DNA of 64,000 nucleotides, from NCBI RefSeq assembly GCF_949628215.1, contig NC_134283.1:31660975-31724974 (forward strand), given 5' to 3'. Source of the DNA: Phalacrocorax aristotelis. Taxonomy: Eukaryota > Chordata > Aves > Suliformes > Phalacrocoracidae. The notes under the pieces were generated by a model that saw nothing but the letters and a program-made list of their open reading frames with translations, did not search any database and was not told the origin of the DNA. The stretch's first letter is position 1. Each line of letters opens with the position of its first letter. The translations under genes were made by a program, and so were the position numbers. Below are positions 1-10,000 of this stretch, piece by piece.

Positions 1-3000
1 AGCAGGCCAGCCCCATACCATGTGAAGATCCAACCCACCAGGGCTATACTGAAATGGGGTTATTTACTGAATGCTGACCAACAGCAGGCACAGCAGTTGG
101 AAAATAAACAGATTGTCCTTGCCAGTGGAAACTTTCGGTCTTGTTTGGTGAAGACAGAGAGGGTCAAATACAAAAGCTTGAAAAGGAAATGTGCCATACT
201 TGTGAGGAAACACTTGGCTAAGGTGGTGGCATTTCCATCTAGCTAATCTCAACCCTTCACAGCAAGCAGCTTTTTCAGCCTTCAGGGACTGTATCCTCCT
301 GGCAGACTGTGGCACGCCGCCAGACTCTGCTACCACTCTCGTGGAGAGGCACAGAGCATCTGTGGGCTTAGGCTGCCGGCAGCCAGCTGGAATGAGCATC
401 AGGTGGGATTACAGCATCAGCAACACTGAAAGCTCAGGTGCTTTGGGTGACCAAGGGCACACAGGCTGTGCTCTGATGACACAGCAGGGACCAAATGCAT
501 TTGTAGGCATTGGCAACTGGAAGCAAAAATGTCATAAGCAGCAATCTGGTGTAACAGCACAGCACTAGCGACTCTTGTGCTTGCAAAGAAAATGGACTCG
601 GTAGCGTCACGCTAAGCATTTTTTCCCATTACCTGTTTAAATCTCTGCCAAATGGTTAAGAAACAGAATATGAACAAATGGAGATGGTACAAAGTCCTTT
701 CTTACTGACAACACATCTGCTTTACAGGACATTTGTCTCAGCAGGAATGTATTTTATTCATTCGAAAATGCTTAAAAGAATACTTATAGTGAAGTCTACA
801 TTCTTTTCATAGCATTTAAAATGTAAAGAAAGAGTAGCAGGTCTCCCTCCTCATCAAACAACTGCTGCTGCTCAGAGTCTGGGGGTAAAACTTTGATGCA
901 TCCTGAAAGCTGCCACATTTACCTTGTTCTGGACAAAGCAAATGCCAAACATGCCATTGCCCCAAAGTCCCTCTAACTGGGACTACAAAGCCTGAACTCG
1001 CACACCAGTGCTAATATCAGCTTGGTCTGTGCAAGCACCTGCTGACCCTTAGTCAGACATGTTCCATTTCCATGTGAAAAAACATCCAATGACTTTTCTC
1101 GTCAAACCTGGGCACTCGGGCTGACAGCTGAGCTGAATTCTCTCCTCCTTCACATCACGACCTATAACAAAGGACTTACAGGTCAAATTATACCCCGTCC
1201 TTCACGTTGTGTAATGGCACCGACCTCAGCAAGCTCACAAAGGTGTCACCAAGAACAAGGTGGGACAAAATCCAGCTTGCTTTTGCTCTCCCTCTAATCA
1301 GATGTTTGCTCTAGAGATCAAACAAGGCAGCAGATAATTCTTTGTGACACCAAAGTAAAAAATCAGCATGTCAGTCTAAATATAATCAGGGAAAAGATTC
1401 ACTAACCACCACAATACTATTTTATGTGGCGCTTTCCAAAGTACAGCTGTACAGTCAGGCTAGTTTTATGAATAAGGAAAGGAGTGCCCAGGACATAGAA
1501 AAAGATAAAAAAAGGGAAGGAGGGGGAAAGGGGGGTGGGGAAGAGAGAGAAAAAAGGGCAAAATTCCTCCAGTTATTTGAAGAAAGAGTAAATCTGTGGT
1601 CTCATTCTGACAGTCTGAATGATTAATGCATGGCAACAACAGACATTTGCAGAAGCAGGCATCGGTCTTTGAAACTGGCACAAGCTGTCAGATGGAACCT
1701 GAGTTCCTGTAATCTGCTTTTAATCGTGTGGAAAAAGCAATTTCTAAGATATAAATGAAAGAGAAGAGTGTTGAAAATAATTAAGCATTATAAAAAAATC
1801 AAATTTTTTGCTTTAGTGCAGAACACCAAGAAGAGCAAGAGCAGGGGATATCGATCCTTATATCTGTAAATTAAGGTAAAATTGTTTCTGAGCAACTCAT
1901 GACTTAAGAACTTGTGAGGACTGAGCGGTGCGTCTAAGGCAAGGTCTAATGGGATGGATGAAAAATCAGGTTTCTGATCAATTTATTCCGAGATAAAAAC
2001 CCACTGGATTCTGATTAAGCCATGCACTGTATTCCCATGACTATGTGAACTGCATGACTGCAATAATTTGAGGAGCACGTCTCTGGGTGTGTGCACTGAA
2101 TTCGGGTTGACACTGACGCTGTATCAGTAACTCCTCTGTGTGCGTGTGAGCACAACCTTTTGCAGACAGATCTGTCACCTATCTGCACAGCAGCAAGGTA
2201 GGTACAAAGCTGGTCATTAAGCTCTCACGATGATGTTATTCAGGTGGAAGTACACCAGGGTGGTGGGGCAGTTTCAGCCTAAGAGGACTTGCTCTGCCAG
2301 TTTTCCTGCGAGGCTGAGGACAAGGGGGAAGTGGAAGAGGGAAAGCACCAGCACCAACAAACCAGAGATACCTCCACATTGTGCAACGGGGCAAGAATTA
2401 ATTGAGGTTGATTTCATCCTCACCATAATGAAGCAAAAGTAATTGTGTGTTTAAAAAAAAACCTGGAAAGCTTGTACTGTGGGTCCCAAGACCAGCACTT
2501 CTCCAGAAGCTGTAGGCATCCGAGTCACCATGTCCGCTTTGCAAGAGGGCGAGAAGCTGCCCCAATGAGCTGGGGATGTGCCGGGAGGCAGCCACATCCC
2601 AAACCATCAGCCCTGGGCTGGGACCTATACTGAAACTCAGCAATCATTTTAAGGCCATATTTCCTTATATTCATTGTGTGATGTACCGGATTCCTCTTCC
2701 AACAGATATTTTCCAGGAGAGACACATGGAGAGGGCAAACTGCGTCGGGACCAGGCAGGTGGCACAGGGGGAGCCCAGCAGGTAGCCATGTGGCTGGCCC
2801 CAGAGCCTGCCCAGCCCCACAGAGGATTTGCTCACTAATCCCCTCCAACCCCTCCTCCCATACAGGCAGGTCTGTCTGCAGGTCATGCTGGCACGGACCA
2901 GCACCCCAAAGTGCCTGGGGAGGATATTAGGACTGACACAACATAGAACTATTTCCCAGTTAGAACACAACTCAATTTTTTTCTCCTCAAATCTTTTCTG

Positions 3001-4279
3001 TATAAAGTTATTTATTTCTAAGCCTGTTTTAATCTTCTGCAATTTTTTTAGGCCTTAAATAGCCCAGTCAGATGGCAGTCATCCTGTCAGCTTGTCTCTT
3101 ATTTCAGGGCCCCCCCTTGGTGTTAGACACCCACAGGACGAGGATAAAAGTGACCGGCCCGGGTGCCTAGCAGACAGGCTCCTCTGTACCCACAGGCAAG
3201 GACAGTCCCACTGGGATCCAGCAAGGCTGCAGACAGGTGAAGAAAAAAAAAAAAAAAAAAGAAACGAGAGACAGGCAGTGGCAAAACGACACAATCTCTG
3301 GGATTTGCTATGGAGCCGGCAGGAGCTCGCTGCTCAGATCCTCCGGCAGCTCCGTGTGTATCCATTTCCCAAACTTCAGATGCCTTCCCAAAATCCCCAG
3401 CCTACCATAGTCTACTCACTAAAACCCTCCTCTTAGGATCTTATGATCATTTATTTGGCTGTTTGGATAAGGATCAGAGGTTACTCAATGGCCAGTAACG
3501 AGTTACAGCCCAAGAAAAGCAAGGGCAGATACATTTCAAATGCTCCTGCTGGAAAAACAATTATTGAATTTACAGCTGGTAGGAATAAGATATAAATAAA
3601 CATTCTTCTTAAGGCAGGGATGACTGCACTTGAAGTATGAAAACATTTATTCTTCCTTCAGAGATATATTTTGTAGCCAAAATTGGGTGACACCAGGTTT
3701 GATGATTTTTTTAAAGATCTGGAAAAAACCTGAGCAGGTTCAGAAGGATTCTTACCCCTGCCCAGTAACAGATGCACTAACTCTGGCGCCACCCAAACGG
3801 AAGCAGCCAGTCCTTATCCAGCTCTGCCACGGCACCGAAAATAACAAGGTTAGGAGTGAGTGGGGCTCAAAATACCACTATTTGTAAATAAAGAAGAAAA
3901 AATATCAGTGCAAAGCCCCCACATCCTTGGGTGAAGGAGGAGGTGCCGCCTGCCATAGGACTACACGGGACACGGAGCAGCAAAACCCACATGGCTGTCC
4001 CAGGGCTGCTTCTCGCATGGCCACGGGGCTCACGAGGACATGGACATGGGGCTCATGGCACAGGCAGCACTGCTGCTGTGGGGCGATGGGGCACCCAATG
4101 CCCACAGAGCGCACAGGGCTTGGTCGGGACCCACGTTCCCGACCAATCCAGCACCCCAGTTTTTCTTTCCTGTGGCTTTGTTCGTTTGATAAAGATTTGG
4201 AGATAAGGAAGAGAGAAAGGAAGAGGAAAAGCAGGTGCAGGCAGTGAGAGGGCTGCCAGCTGCGGTGCCTGGATTCTGT
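1..4279. other. Intergenic sequence, no gene seen
   Basis: No exon, RNA gene or recognisable transposon was found. Open frames are all under 125 codons, overlap on both strands and show no family resemblance. There is a purine-rich stretch at about 1495-1560 and an A run at 3243-3260. In other vertebrates the interval beyond the ETF1 3' end leads toward EGR1, so distal regulatory DNA is possible, but nothing here shows it. Confidence 0.6.
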
Positions 4280-4388
4280 GACTCATGGCTGCAGCTCACC
4301 TTCTCCAGCAACACTCACGTGCTGCTTCAGTTGACACATCCCACATGATAAAGCTGGACGTGATTTGTGGTCCAAAGATCAGAAAGCC
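4280..4388 (+). repeat. Left copy of a 109/112-bp duplication flanking the ERV
   Basis: Bases 4280-4388 repeat at 6894-7005. Reading the two by eye, they match throughout apart from a 3-base indel: 'cacgtgctg' on the left against 'cacgttgtgctg' on the right. The left copy is continuous with ordinary flank (ending 'attctgt') and then runs straight into retroviral internal sequence at 4389. A retroviral target-site duplication is only 4-6 bp, so this longer copy needs another explanation, such as recombination between a filled and an empty allele. Confidence 0.9.
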
Positions 4389-4460
4389 AGGCCATCGGAT
4401 CCACACAGTCCAGTAAGCCTGGTTATCCCTTTCCTCCACCCGGCTGGAGGCAGGGCTCCT
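4389..4460 (-). pseudogene. Start of ERV pro/pol region, truncated
   Basis: Directly after the amber codon that ends the gag-like frame, the same frame stays open to the break and ends in the residues YWTVWIRWPG. I recognise this as the kind of sequence that precedes the protease domain in avian elements of this sort. The protease active-site motif itself is not present because the element stops at 4389, where a copy of flanking DNA begins. The fragment cannot make an enzyme. Confidence 0.55.
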
Positions 4461-6329
4461 CTAGTCCTGATCATGGCAGTCACAACTCACTTCCTGTAAA
4501 TGTGAATCAGGAGTCCCTCTATTACACTTAGAAATAAAATCTGCGCTTCTACTCCTCTGTCTGGGGACTTGCTCGCTGGAAACTGGAGCAGCAGCTTTCC
4601 TGGAAGAGCCTCCCTGAGTGACTGTTCTTCCTTGCAGTTCATGTACTCGTGCCTGTAGGGTTGAAGTAGGCTTGCCATCCCACCTCATCATGTCCTCTCC
4701 GTGGTCACGCAGGTAGAACCATAGGGTGGCCCGTGGGGTGTATCCCCTTCTTTGAGCCAAAGGACGCTTATTCCTAACAGCTGAGACACTGCTCTGTCGA
4801 GGTGGGGAGTAGGACAGATCTTCTTTGAGTTGCTGGACCTCTTGGGATAGTTTCTCCACAGCAGAGACAAGCGAGGAAGAGATATTTGTGTCATAATCCC
4901 GGAGTCTATCTATCACCTCTGCCACCGTTGGTGTCTCGTCATCTTTCCAGGACATCACTGCCAATGAGTTTGCATGCGAAGATGGTGCGCTCCGTACAAA
5001 CTTCCGCCACATGGGTCGTGTGCACTCGGCTTCATCTGGATCTTTGGATGACCGTTGATCATCCAGGTCACCATAAATCACCTCAAACACAGCTAATTCC
5101 CTTAGATACTGGATGCCTTTCTCCATAGTTGTCCATTTTCCTGGGCGATATGTAACATCTTCTTTAAAGGGATACCTTTCCTTCACTCCAGACAGGAGTC
5201 GCCTCCAGAGGCTGAGGGCTTGTGGTTTTTTTCCAATTGCTTTGTCAACGCCCCCTTCCCCAGAAAGGGATCCCAATTGTTTGGCTTCTTTTCCCTCTAG
5301 TTCCAGGCTACTGGCCCCATTATCCCAGCATCGGAGCAGCCAGGTCACAATGTGCTCACCTGAACGACGGCTATAATATTTTCGCATATCTCGCAACTCA
5401 GTTAAGGACAGGGATCGGGTGGCCTCTATTTCATTTATTACTTCTCCCTCCTCTCCCCGCGATGGCCCTGGTTCTCCATCATCCCGTTCTAAACGAGTTG
5501 ATGTCCGCTTCCAATATTTCGTCTTGTGTATGGGGGCAACTGATACTGGTACGGGTTTATTTTCTGAGCTAGCTCCGGTACTTGTTGTGGGGGTTTGAGT
5601 GGCTGCAGTGCCTGTTGTCAGGGCTGGATTGTCTGCAGTGCCAGTCACTTTGCATTTCAATCCAGAGACATTCTCTTCCCCCTGGGGGCACTGAATACTG
5701 TTGAGCAGGGCTCGGTATGCATGGGCCAGACCCCAGCACGTTGCAGTTATCTGTGTCTCTCTGGAGTTCCCAGCGTAACAACATACTTTCTCCAAATATT
5801 CTACTAGTTTTTTAGGATTCTGCACTTGCTCGGGGGTGAAACTCCAAAACACTGGGGGTGCCCACTGCCCTAGGTATTTGCCCATGCTATCCCACATGCC
5901 CTGCCACTCGTAACTATCAAGCCTCGGGGCAGATTTCTGGGTGATATTCTTAAGTTGCTTAGTCAAAACCAAAACAACATGCCCAAAAACTAACAATAAG
6001 TGCACCTTAACCACCCAAGGATGTTCAAGATACAAAAACGTTGTTGTAACAAAGGCACAGACATCATAGAACAAAGTTGCAAAGGTATTATTCTGTATTT
6101 CCTCCATATAAAATCTCTCAGAGGAGGAGGTATAATTGCTAATCGCCTCAACAAGGTGGTATCCGAAGTACAGTAACGGTTTCAGCAAAAACCCCAAATA
6201 CCAGATAAAGCTGAAAACGAGTGTTTGTATAACAAATCTTGTAGGCAAAACATTACTAATCACAGCAGAACACAGCAGACTCAAACAACCAACACCGATT
6301 TTTAACACCAACTGCAAAAAGGACAACAT
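4461..6329 (-). CDS. Gag-like ORF of the endogenous retrovirus, uninterrupted 622 codons
   Basis: The frame runs from an ATG at 6329-6327, shortly after the primer site and leader, to a TAG at 4463-4461. The same frame is open further upstream to 6689 through the LTR and primer site. I prefer the internal ATG because the TATA-like box (6701-6706) would place transcription start near or inside that upstream part. Residues about 1-125 hold some four hydrophobic segments (roughly 4-24, 32-60, 82-101, 106-122). A hydrophilic Thr/Ser/Pro-rich linker follows, then a charged helical region with a short coiled-coil-like stretch (VSAVEKLSQEVQQLKEDLS), and a basic tail. I see no CCHC zinc knuckle. Related open frames are common in bird genomes as uncharacterised proteins. 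The assignment to gag rests on position after the primer site and before pro-like residues, not on a capsid motif. No frameshift or internal stop is present, which suggests a fairly young insertion. Confidence 0.7.
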   Translation of the reverse strand: MLSFLQLVLKIGVGCLSLLCSAVISNVLPTRFVIQTLVFSFIWYLGFLLKPLLYFGYHLVEAISNYTSSSERFYMEEIQNNTFATLFYDVCAFVTTTFLYLEHPWVVKVHLLLVFGHVVLVLTKQLKNITQKSAPRLDSYEWQGMWDSMGKYLGQWAPPVFWSFTPEQVQNPKKLVEYLEKVCCYAGNSRETQITATCWGLAHAYRALLNSIQCPQGEENVSGLKCKVTGTADNPALTTGTAATQTPTTSTGASSENKPVPVSVAPIHKTKYWKRTSTRLERDDGEPGPSRGEEGEVINEIEATRSLSLTELRDMRKYYSRRSGEHIVTWLLRCWDNGASSLELEGKEAKQLGSLSGEGGVDKAIGKKPQALSLWRRLLSGVKERYPFKEDVTYRPGKWTTMEKGIQYLRELAVFEVIYGDLDDQRSSKDPDEAECTRPMWRKFVRSAPSSHANSLAVMSWKDDETPTVAEVIDRLRDYDTNISSSLVSAVEKLSQEVQQLKEDLSYSPPRQSSVSAVRNKRPLAQRRGYTPRATLWFYLRDHGEDMMRWDGKPTSTLQARVHELQGRTVTQGGSSRKAAAPVSSEQVPRQRSRSADFISKCNRGTPDSHLQEVSCDCHDQD

Positions 6330-6369
6330 GGTGCTGTGACCAGCAGCTGTTGTTATCTCCAACCCTTGA

Positions 6370-6387
6370 GCCCCACGTTGGGCGCCA
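6370..6387 (-). other. Primer binding site, tRNA-Lys1,2 type
   Basis: On the minus strand these 18 bases read TGGCGCCCAACGTGGGGC. This is the standard complement of the 3' end of tRNA-Lys1,2, as used by betaretroviruses of the Mason-Pfizer type and by foamy viruses. It lies seven bases after the LTR end, which fixes the LTR at 6395-6893 as the 5' LTR and the element as minus-strand. Confidence 0.9.
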
Positions 6388-6394
6388 AAAAGAC

Positions 6395-6893
6395 TGTCGT
6401 GGTTTAGCGGCAGCTCAGCCCCACACAGCCGCTCGCTCACTCCCCACCGGTAGATGGGGGAGAGAATCAGAAGGGTAACGCTCGTGGGTTGGGATAAGAA
6501 CAGTTTAATAATTAAAATTAAAAGAAACAACAGTAGAAATGCAATGTAAAGGGGAACAACGAGAGGCGCAAAGCCCCGGGGGAGGGGGGAAGGGAGGGGA
6601 GAGGGGGAACGAACCGCCGAAACGAACCGCACGCGCCGCAGCCGCTCGCCGCCCGCCGACCCGACGCCGCGCCGCCCCCGCGCTGCCACTGCCCCCCCTC
6701 AATATACTGGTCATGGTGTCACATGGTATGGAATGAACCTGCCATTGGCCAGTCGGGGTCAGCCGCCCCCACCACGGCCCTGCCCCGCCCAGCCCCCCCC
6801 CCCCCCCGCCACGCGGCAGAGCGCGGGAAGCTGGAAAGGTAGCTGGCCCCCACAGTGAGGAGAATTAACCCCTTCTCAGCCAAAACCAGCACA
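6395..6893 (-). repeat. 5' LTR of the endogenous retrovirus
   Basis: The 499-bp LTR has terminal TG...CA. In minus orientation the U3 part contains a run of 15 G (6793-6807), GC boxes, a CCAAT box (6744-6748) and a TATA-like TATATT (6701-6706). An ATTAAA polyadenylation signal (6504-6509) follows in R. This order agrees with the orientation given by the primer site. The GC content upstream of the TATA-like box and the C/G runs are far above those of the surrounding intergenic DNA. No second LTR is present, so age cannot be read from LTR divergence. Confidence 0.88.
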
Positions 6894-7005
6894 GACTCAT
6901 GGCTGCAGCTCACCTTCTCCAGCAACACTCACGTTGTGCTGCTTCAGTTGACACATCCCACATGATAAAGCTGGACGTGATTTGTGGTCCAAAGATCAGA
7001 AAGCC
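6894..7005 (+). repeat. Right copy of the 109/112-bp duplication flanking the ERV
   Basis: This copy begins exactly after the LTR end with 'gactcatggctg' and continues without a break into unique flank ('cgaagatcccattcc'). It matches 4280-4388 except for three extra bases after 'cacgt'. Because this copy is continuous with the right flank and the left copy with the left flank, the repeat is probably the original host DNA next to the insertion point, present twice. Confidence 0.9.
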
Positions 7006-10000
7006 CGAAGATCCCATTCCAAAGCATGGTTTAACATCTGACCCTCTGCATCCTGCAGGTTCACTGCTTTCCTTCACACTCCTCCACAGACCCTGTTGTC
7101 TTCTACTCGTCCAGGTCAGACAAGTTGCACCGCTCCTCAGGTCTCCCAAAAAACCCAGAAACCATTCTCAGGTGTAAGAAAACAGCACATCATTGCTCTT
7201 TTCATACACAGGCAGGTGAATCCAGTAATATAAAAGCCGCCTTGTACGGCAGGACCTGGTCTTGAAAATGGAATACATTTCCTGTCACATGAAAACTACC
7301 AAAAAAAAAAAAGGTCAGCTCATACAATTCAGAAGGATATTTGCAAACTGGGTGTAGTTTAGACATTGTCAGTTTTTGATTATTAAGAATACAACCCCAA
7401 ATTTTAATAAACCGTATTTGAAACCAGCTGGTTCACCAGAGCTGCCCAGTCCTGAGACTATTACATACTGTAGCACCCCTTTAGCTGAGGTTTTTGACAA
7501 CATTTCACTTTGTTCAAACAATTGCTTGCACTTCTGGGGTGGGAGCTGCGCTGCCCTGCACAGCACCTCCGAGGCCAGAGTTACCTGCAGCCCCTTGTGT
7601 GAGCTTGGTATGGGGAATCACGTGGCTCAGCATCTCCCAGCCCCACTGCATGCATCCTTCCCTGCCAGAAACCCCATTGGCCTTGGCAGGGGGGCTGCCC
7701 CAGGCAGGCAGGCACCCCATGGCGATCCTTGGCCCCTGCTCCATCTTCTCCCAGCCCAGCTTCTCTCCTGACTTATCTGCACCATTCAGAGACACCCTGG
7801 GGTGACTGAAATGCTGTTTCAAAGCTCTGGTGCCCCAATATAAAAAAACAAAACAAAACCAACCCCAAACCCTATGCACCCTTCTAATTAATTATTTCCT
7901 GCCTTGAATGTCTGCAATACATTTGTTTCTGTACTCGCAAACACTCTCAGTATACACGCTGTCAGGTTATTCCAGCAATGTCTTTATTTTCTCTTGACAC
8001 CTTCAGCATATTTTGGATGCTTAAGAAATTAAAATGTATTTTCGTCTTGTGCTGGATGGAGAGAAAGAAAACAGCACCAAAATCCCTGCTTTAACCTCCG
8101 AGCCAGCCTTGCTCTGCAGCCTTCCCAGGGCTCTCACCTGTGTTTGCAGATGGGACAAAAAGGTTTCTTCATCCCTCGCCTGGCACATCACCCTCCACTT
8201 TGCTGTCACTTCAACATCTGAAAACAGAACCAAACATTCTTTACTGCAGCTCAGCCTGGAGTTGTTGGTGCCGAGGCAGGTTGCAATGCAGCCCTGTCAC
8301 GCACCAAATACGGCAGTGCCATTGCTATCAGCCGACCACAAACCCAAAGGACTTCTCTTGGTTTCAGCTTGTTTCGGCTCAGCTTGAACTTGACCATATT
8401 CACCCCCAGTGTAATGAATTCTCCTTGCTGGAACGGCAGAGGTGCCAGACCATAGGGCAAGCAGCAGCTCGCTGTGCTCCCAGCTTTGCTTTAGGTTTGC
8501 GCAGTTACCTGGTTGTTGCCCTCCAGAAGTGGATTGTATATGGCAAATATGCAGCAAAGCTCAGTCCTCAGTATTTAATTAAATTTACAGACCCATCAGC
8601 AAGACAGAAGAGTTGACAATGGACTGCCTGGGAGCAGACAACATACTTAGAATACAATTTTGACTGTAAGAGCAGGAAAGTAGCTCCTGTGGGTGAAGGC
8701 AGGCAGTGGTGGCTCTGTCCTGCACAGGAGGAGGTGACATTTGGGAAGCTGGTGTCCTGCCAACTGTAAGACAGCCTCATGGAGCCAATAATCAATTGGG
8801 AGATGACAATAAAGCTATGAACAGACTTGCTTCACAATGCAGCACCCTTCAGGCACATCCACCTACCTAAGCAAAACAGCAAGAGACTACGAGCAGCTCA
8901 GTTAACCAGTTAGCAAGAAAGTGAGAACAAAAGCAATTGTTTATTCCCAGTACTGGGGCAGTGAGGCATTAAACCACCCATTGGTTTTGCAAGTGAAAGG
9001 GAAAGCCCCAGCCCTTTTGTTGGTTTTAATCAGAATTTATTTTCAGGTTATTTTTTATCATGTGTTGCAACTGTGTGGACTTAGTGCCCTGGGGTTCCCC
9101 CCAAACCCTGCTTTCCCAGTTGGCACCCAGCAGACTGGATTTCTGCCCCAGGCAGTGCAGCCTGGGCTTCAGGAGCCCACTTGGGAGCCCCCTGAGCTAC
9201 AGCAATGCAGAGCCCTGGAAACCTCCACACCCTCCCTCTGGCCAGAAACCAATGGAAATTCAGCTTTTTGCAGACAGAGGCTTAGGTACAGCAGTTCTGA
9301 GTTTCAGGTGTACTTTTACATACTTACGGCAGCTCTTTGATATCCCTGGTAGCTTGTATTGCAGGGGATGAGATGGTGGGTGATGTGGCACATGGGCACC
9401 TCTCAAACCACAGCAGTGAGAGGATCTCCACCTCAGCACGGAAAAGGGCAGGAGAATAAGTTTAATTTAACTTAAACTACCCTCAGCTATGCTCACAGCA
9501 GAAGAGCTGGCCCTGGTACCATCTCCACTCACCTCCCACGTGTATCAGTCTTTTGAACCCAGCCCCCTGCATTCTCCAAGAATAAGCTCTGATATACTCA
9601 AGATAAATAAGATGTTACACGAAAACTAATGAGCCATCAGAGCAGCCCCATGGGATCTGCCCTTTCCACATGGAGCATCCCCCGATGTGCTGGAGTGGCT
9701 CCAAGCCAATACTGGGGGGCGGCTTCTGACACTCCTTGCACCATAGGCACACGCATGTTCTGCCTCGGCGCCCTCCTTATGCCCTTGGGACACTCCTCCT
9801 GGAGCTGCTCTAGCAAACAAGCATGACCCAGGCATTAAACCAAACCAGGCTGAAGTGCAGCAAGGCTTGTCTCGACAGAGAAACGCAATGGTGTGCCTAC
9901 AGAAGGACAGTCCCCTGTCCTCCCTGGATTTGTAGAGCATGTCTTTGCCATCCCTAAATGTGCTCAGGAAAACTGCACAGACCTCGGTCACACCCAGGAT

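Larger units (their letters stand above)
4389..6893 (-). mobile_element. Endogenous retrovirus, 3'-truncated (LTR, PBS, gag-like frame, start of pro)
   Basis: Read on the minus strand the element starts with a 499-bp LTR (6893 to 6395, TG...CA ends). It continues with a primer binding site matching tRNA-Lys1,2, a short leader and a long gag-like open frame. It breaks off at 4389, a few codons into the region expected to be protease. Polymerase, envelope and the second LTR are absent. The LTR type (ends in 'CCACGACA' on this strand) is familiar from many non-galliform bird genomes. The Lys1,2 primer is used both by betaretrovirus-like (class II) and by spuma-like (class III) elements, so I do not assign the class firmly. 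Flanks are duplicated (4280-4388 and 6894-7005). Confidence 0.88.

Noticed and set aside
4280-6899. Using 'gactca' as a six-base target-site duplication to place the ERV in class II
   Set aside because: The match between flanks runs on for over 100 bases because of the larger duplication, so the true target-site length cannot be read.
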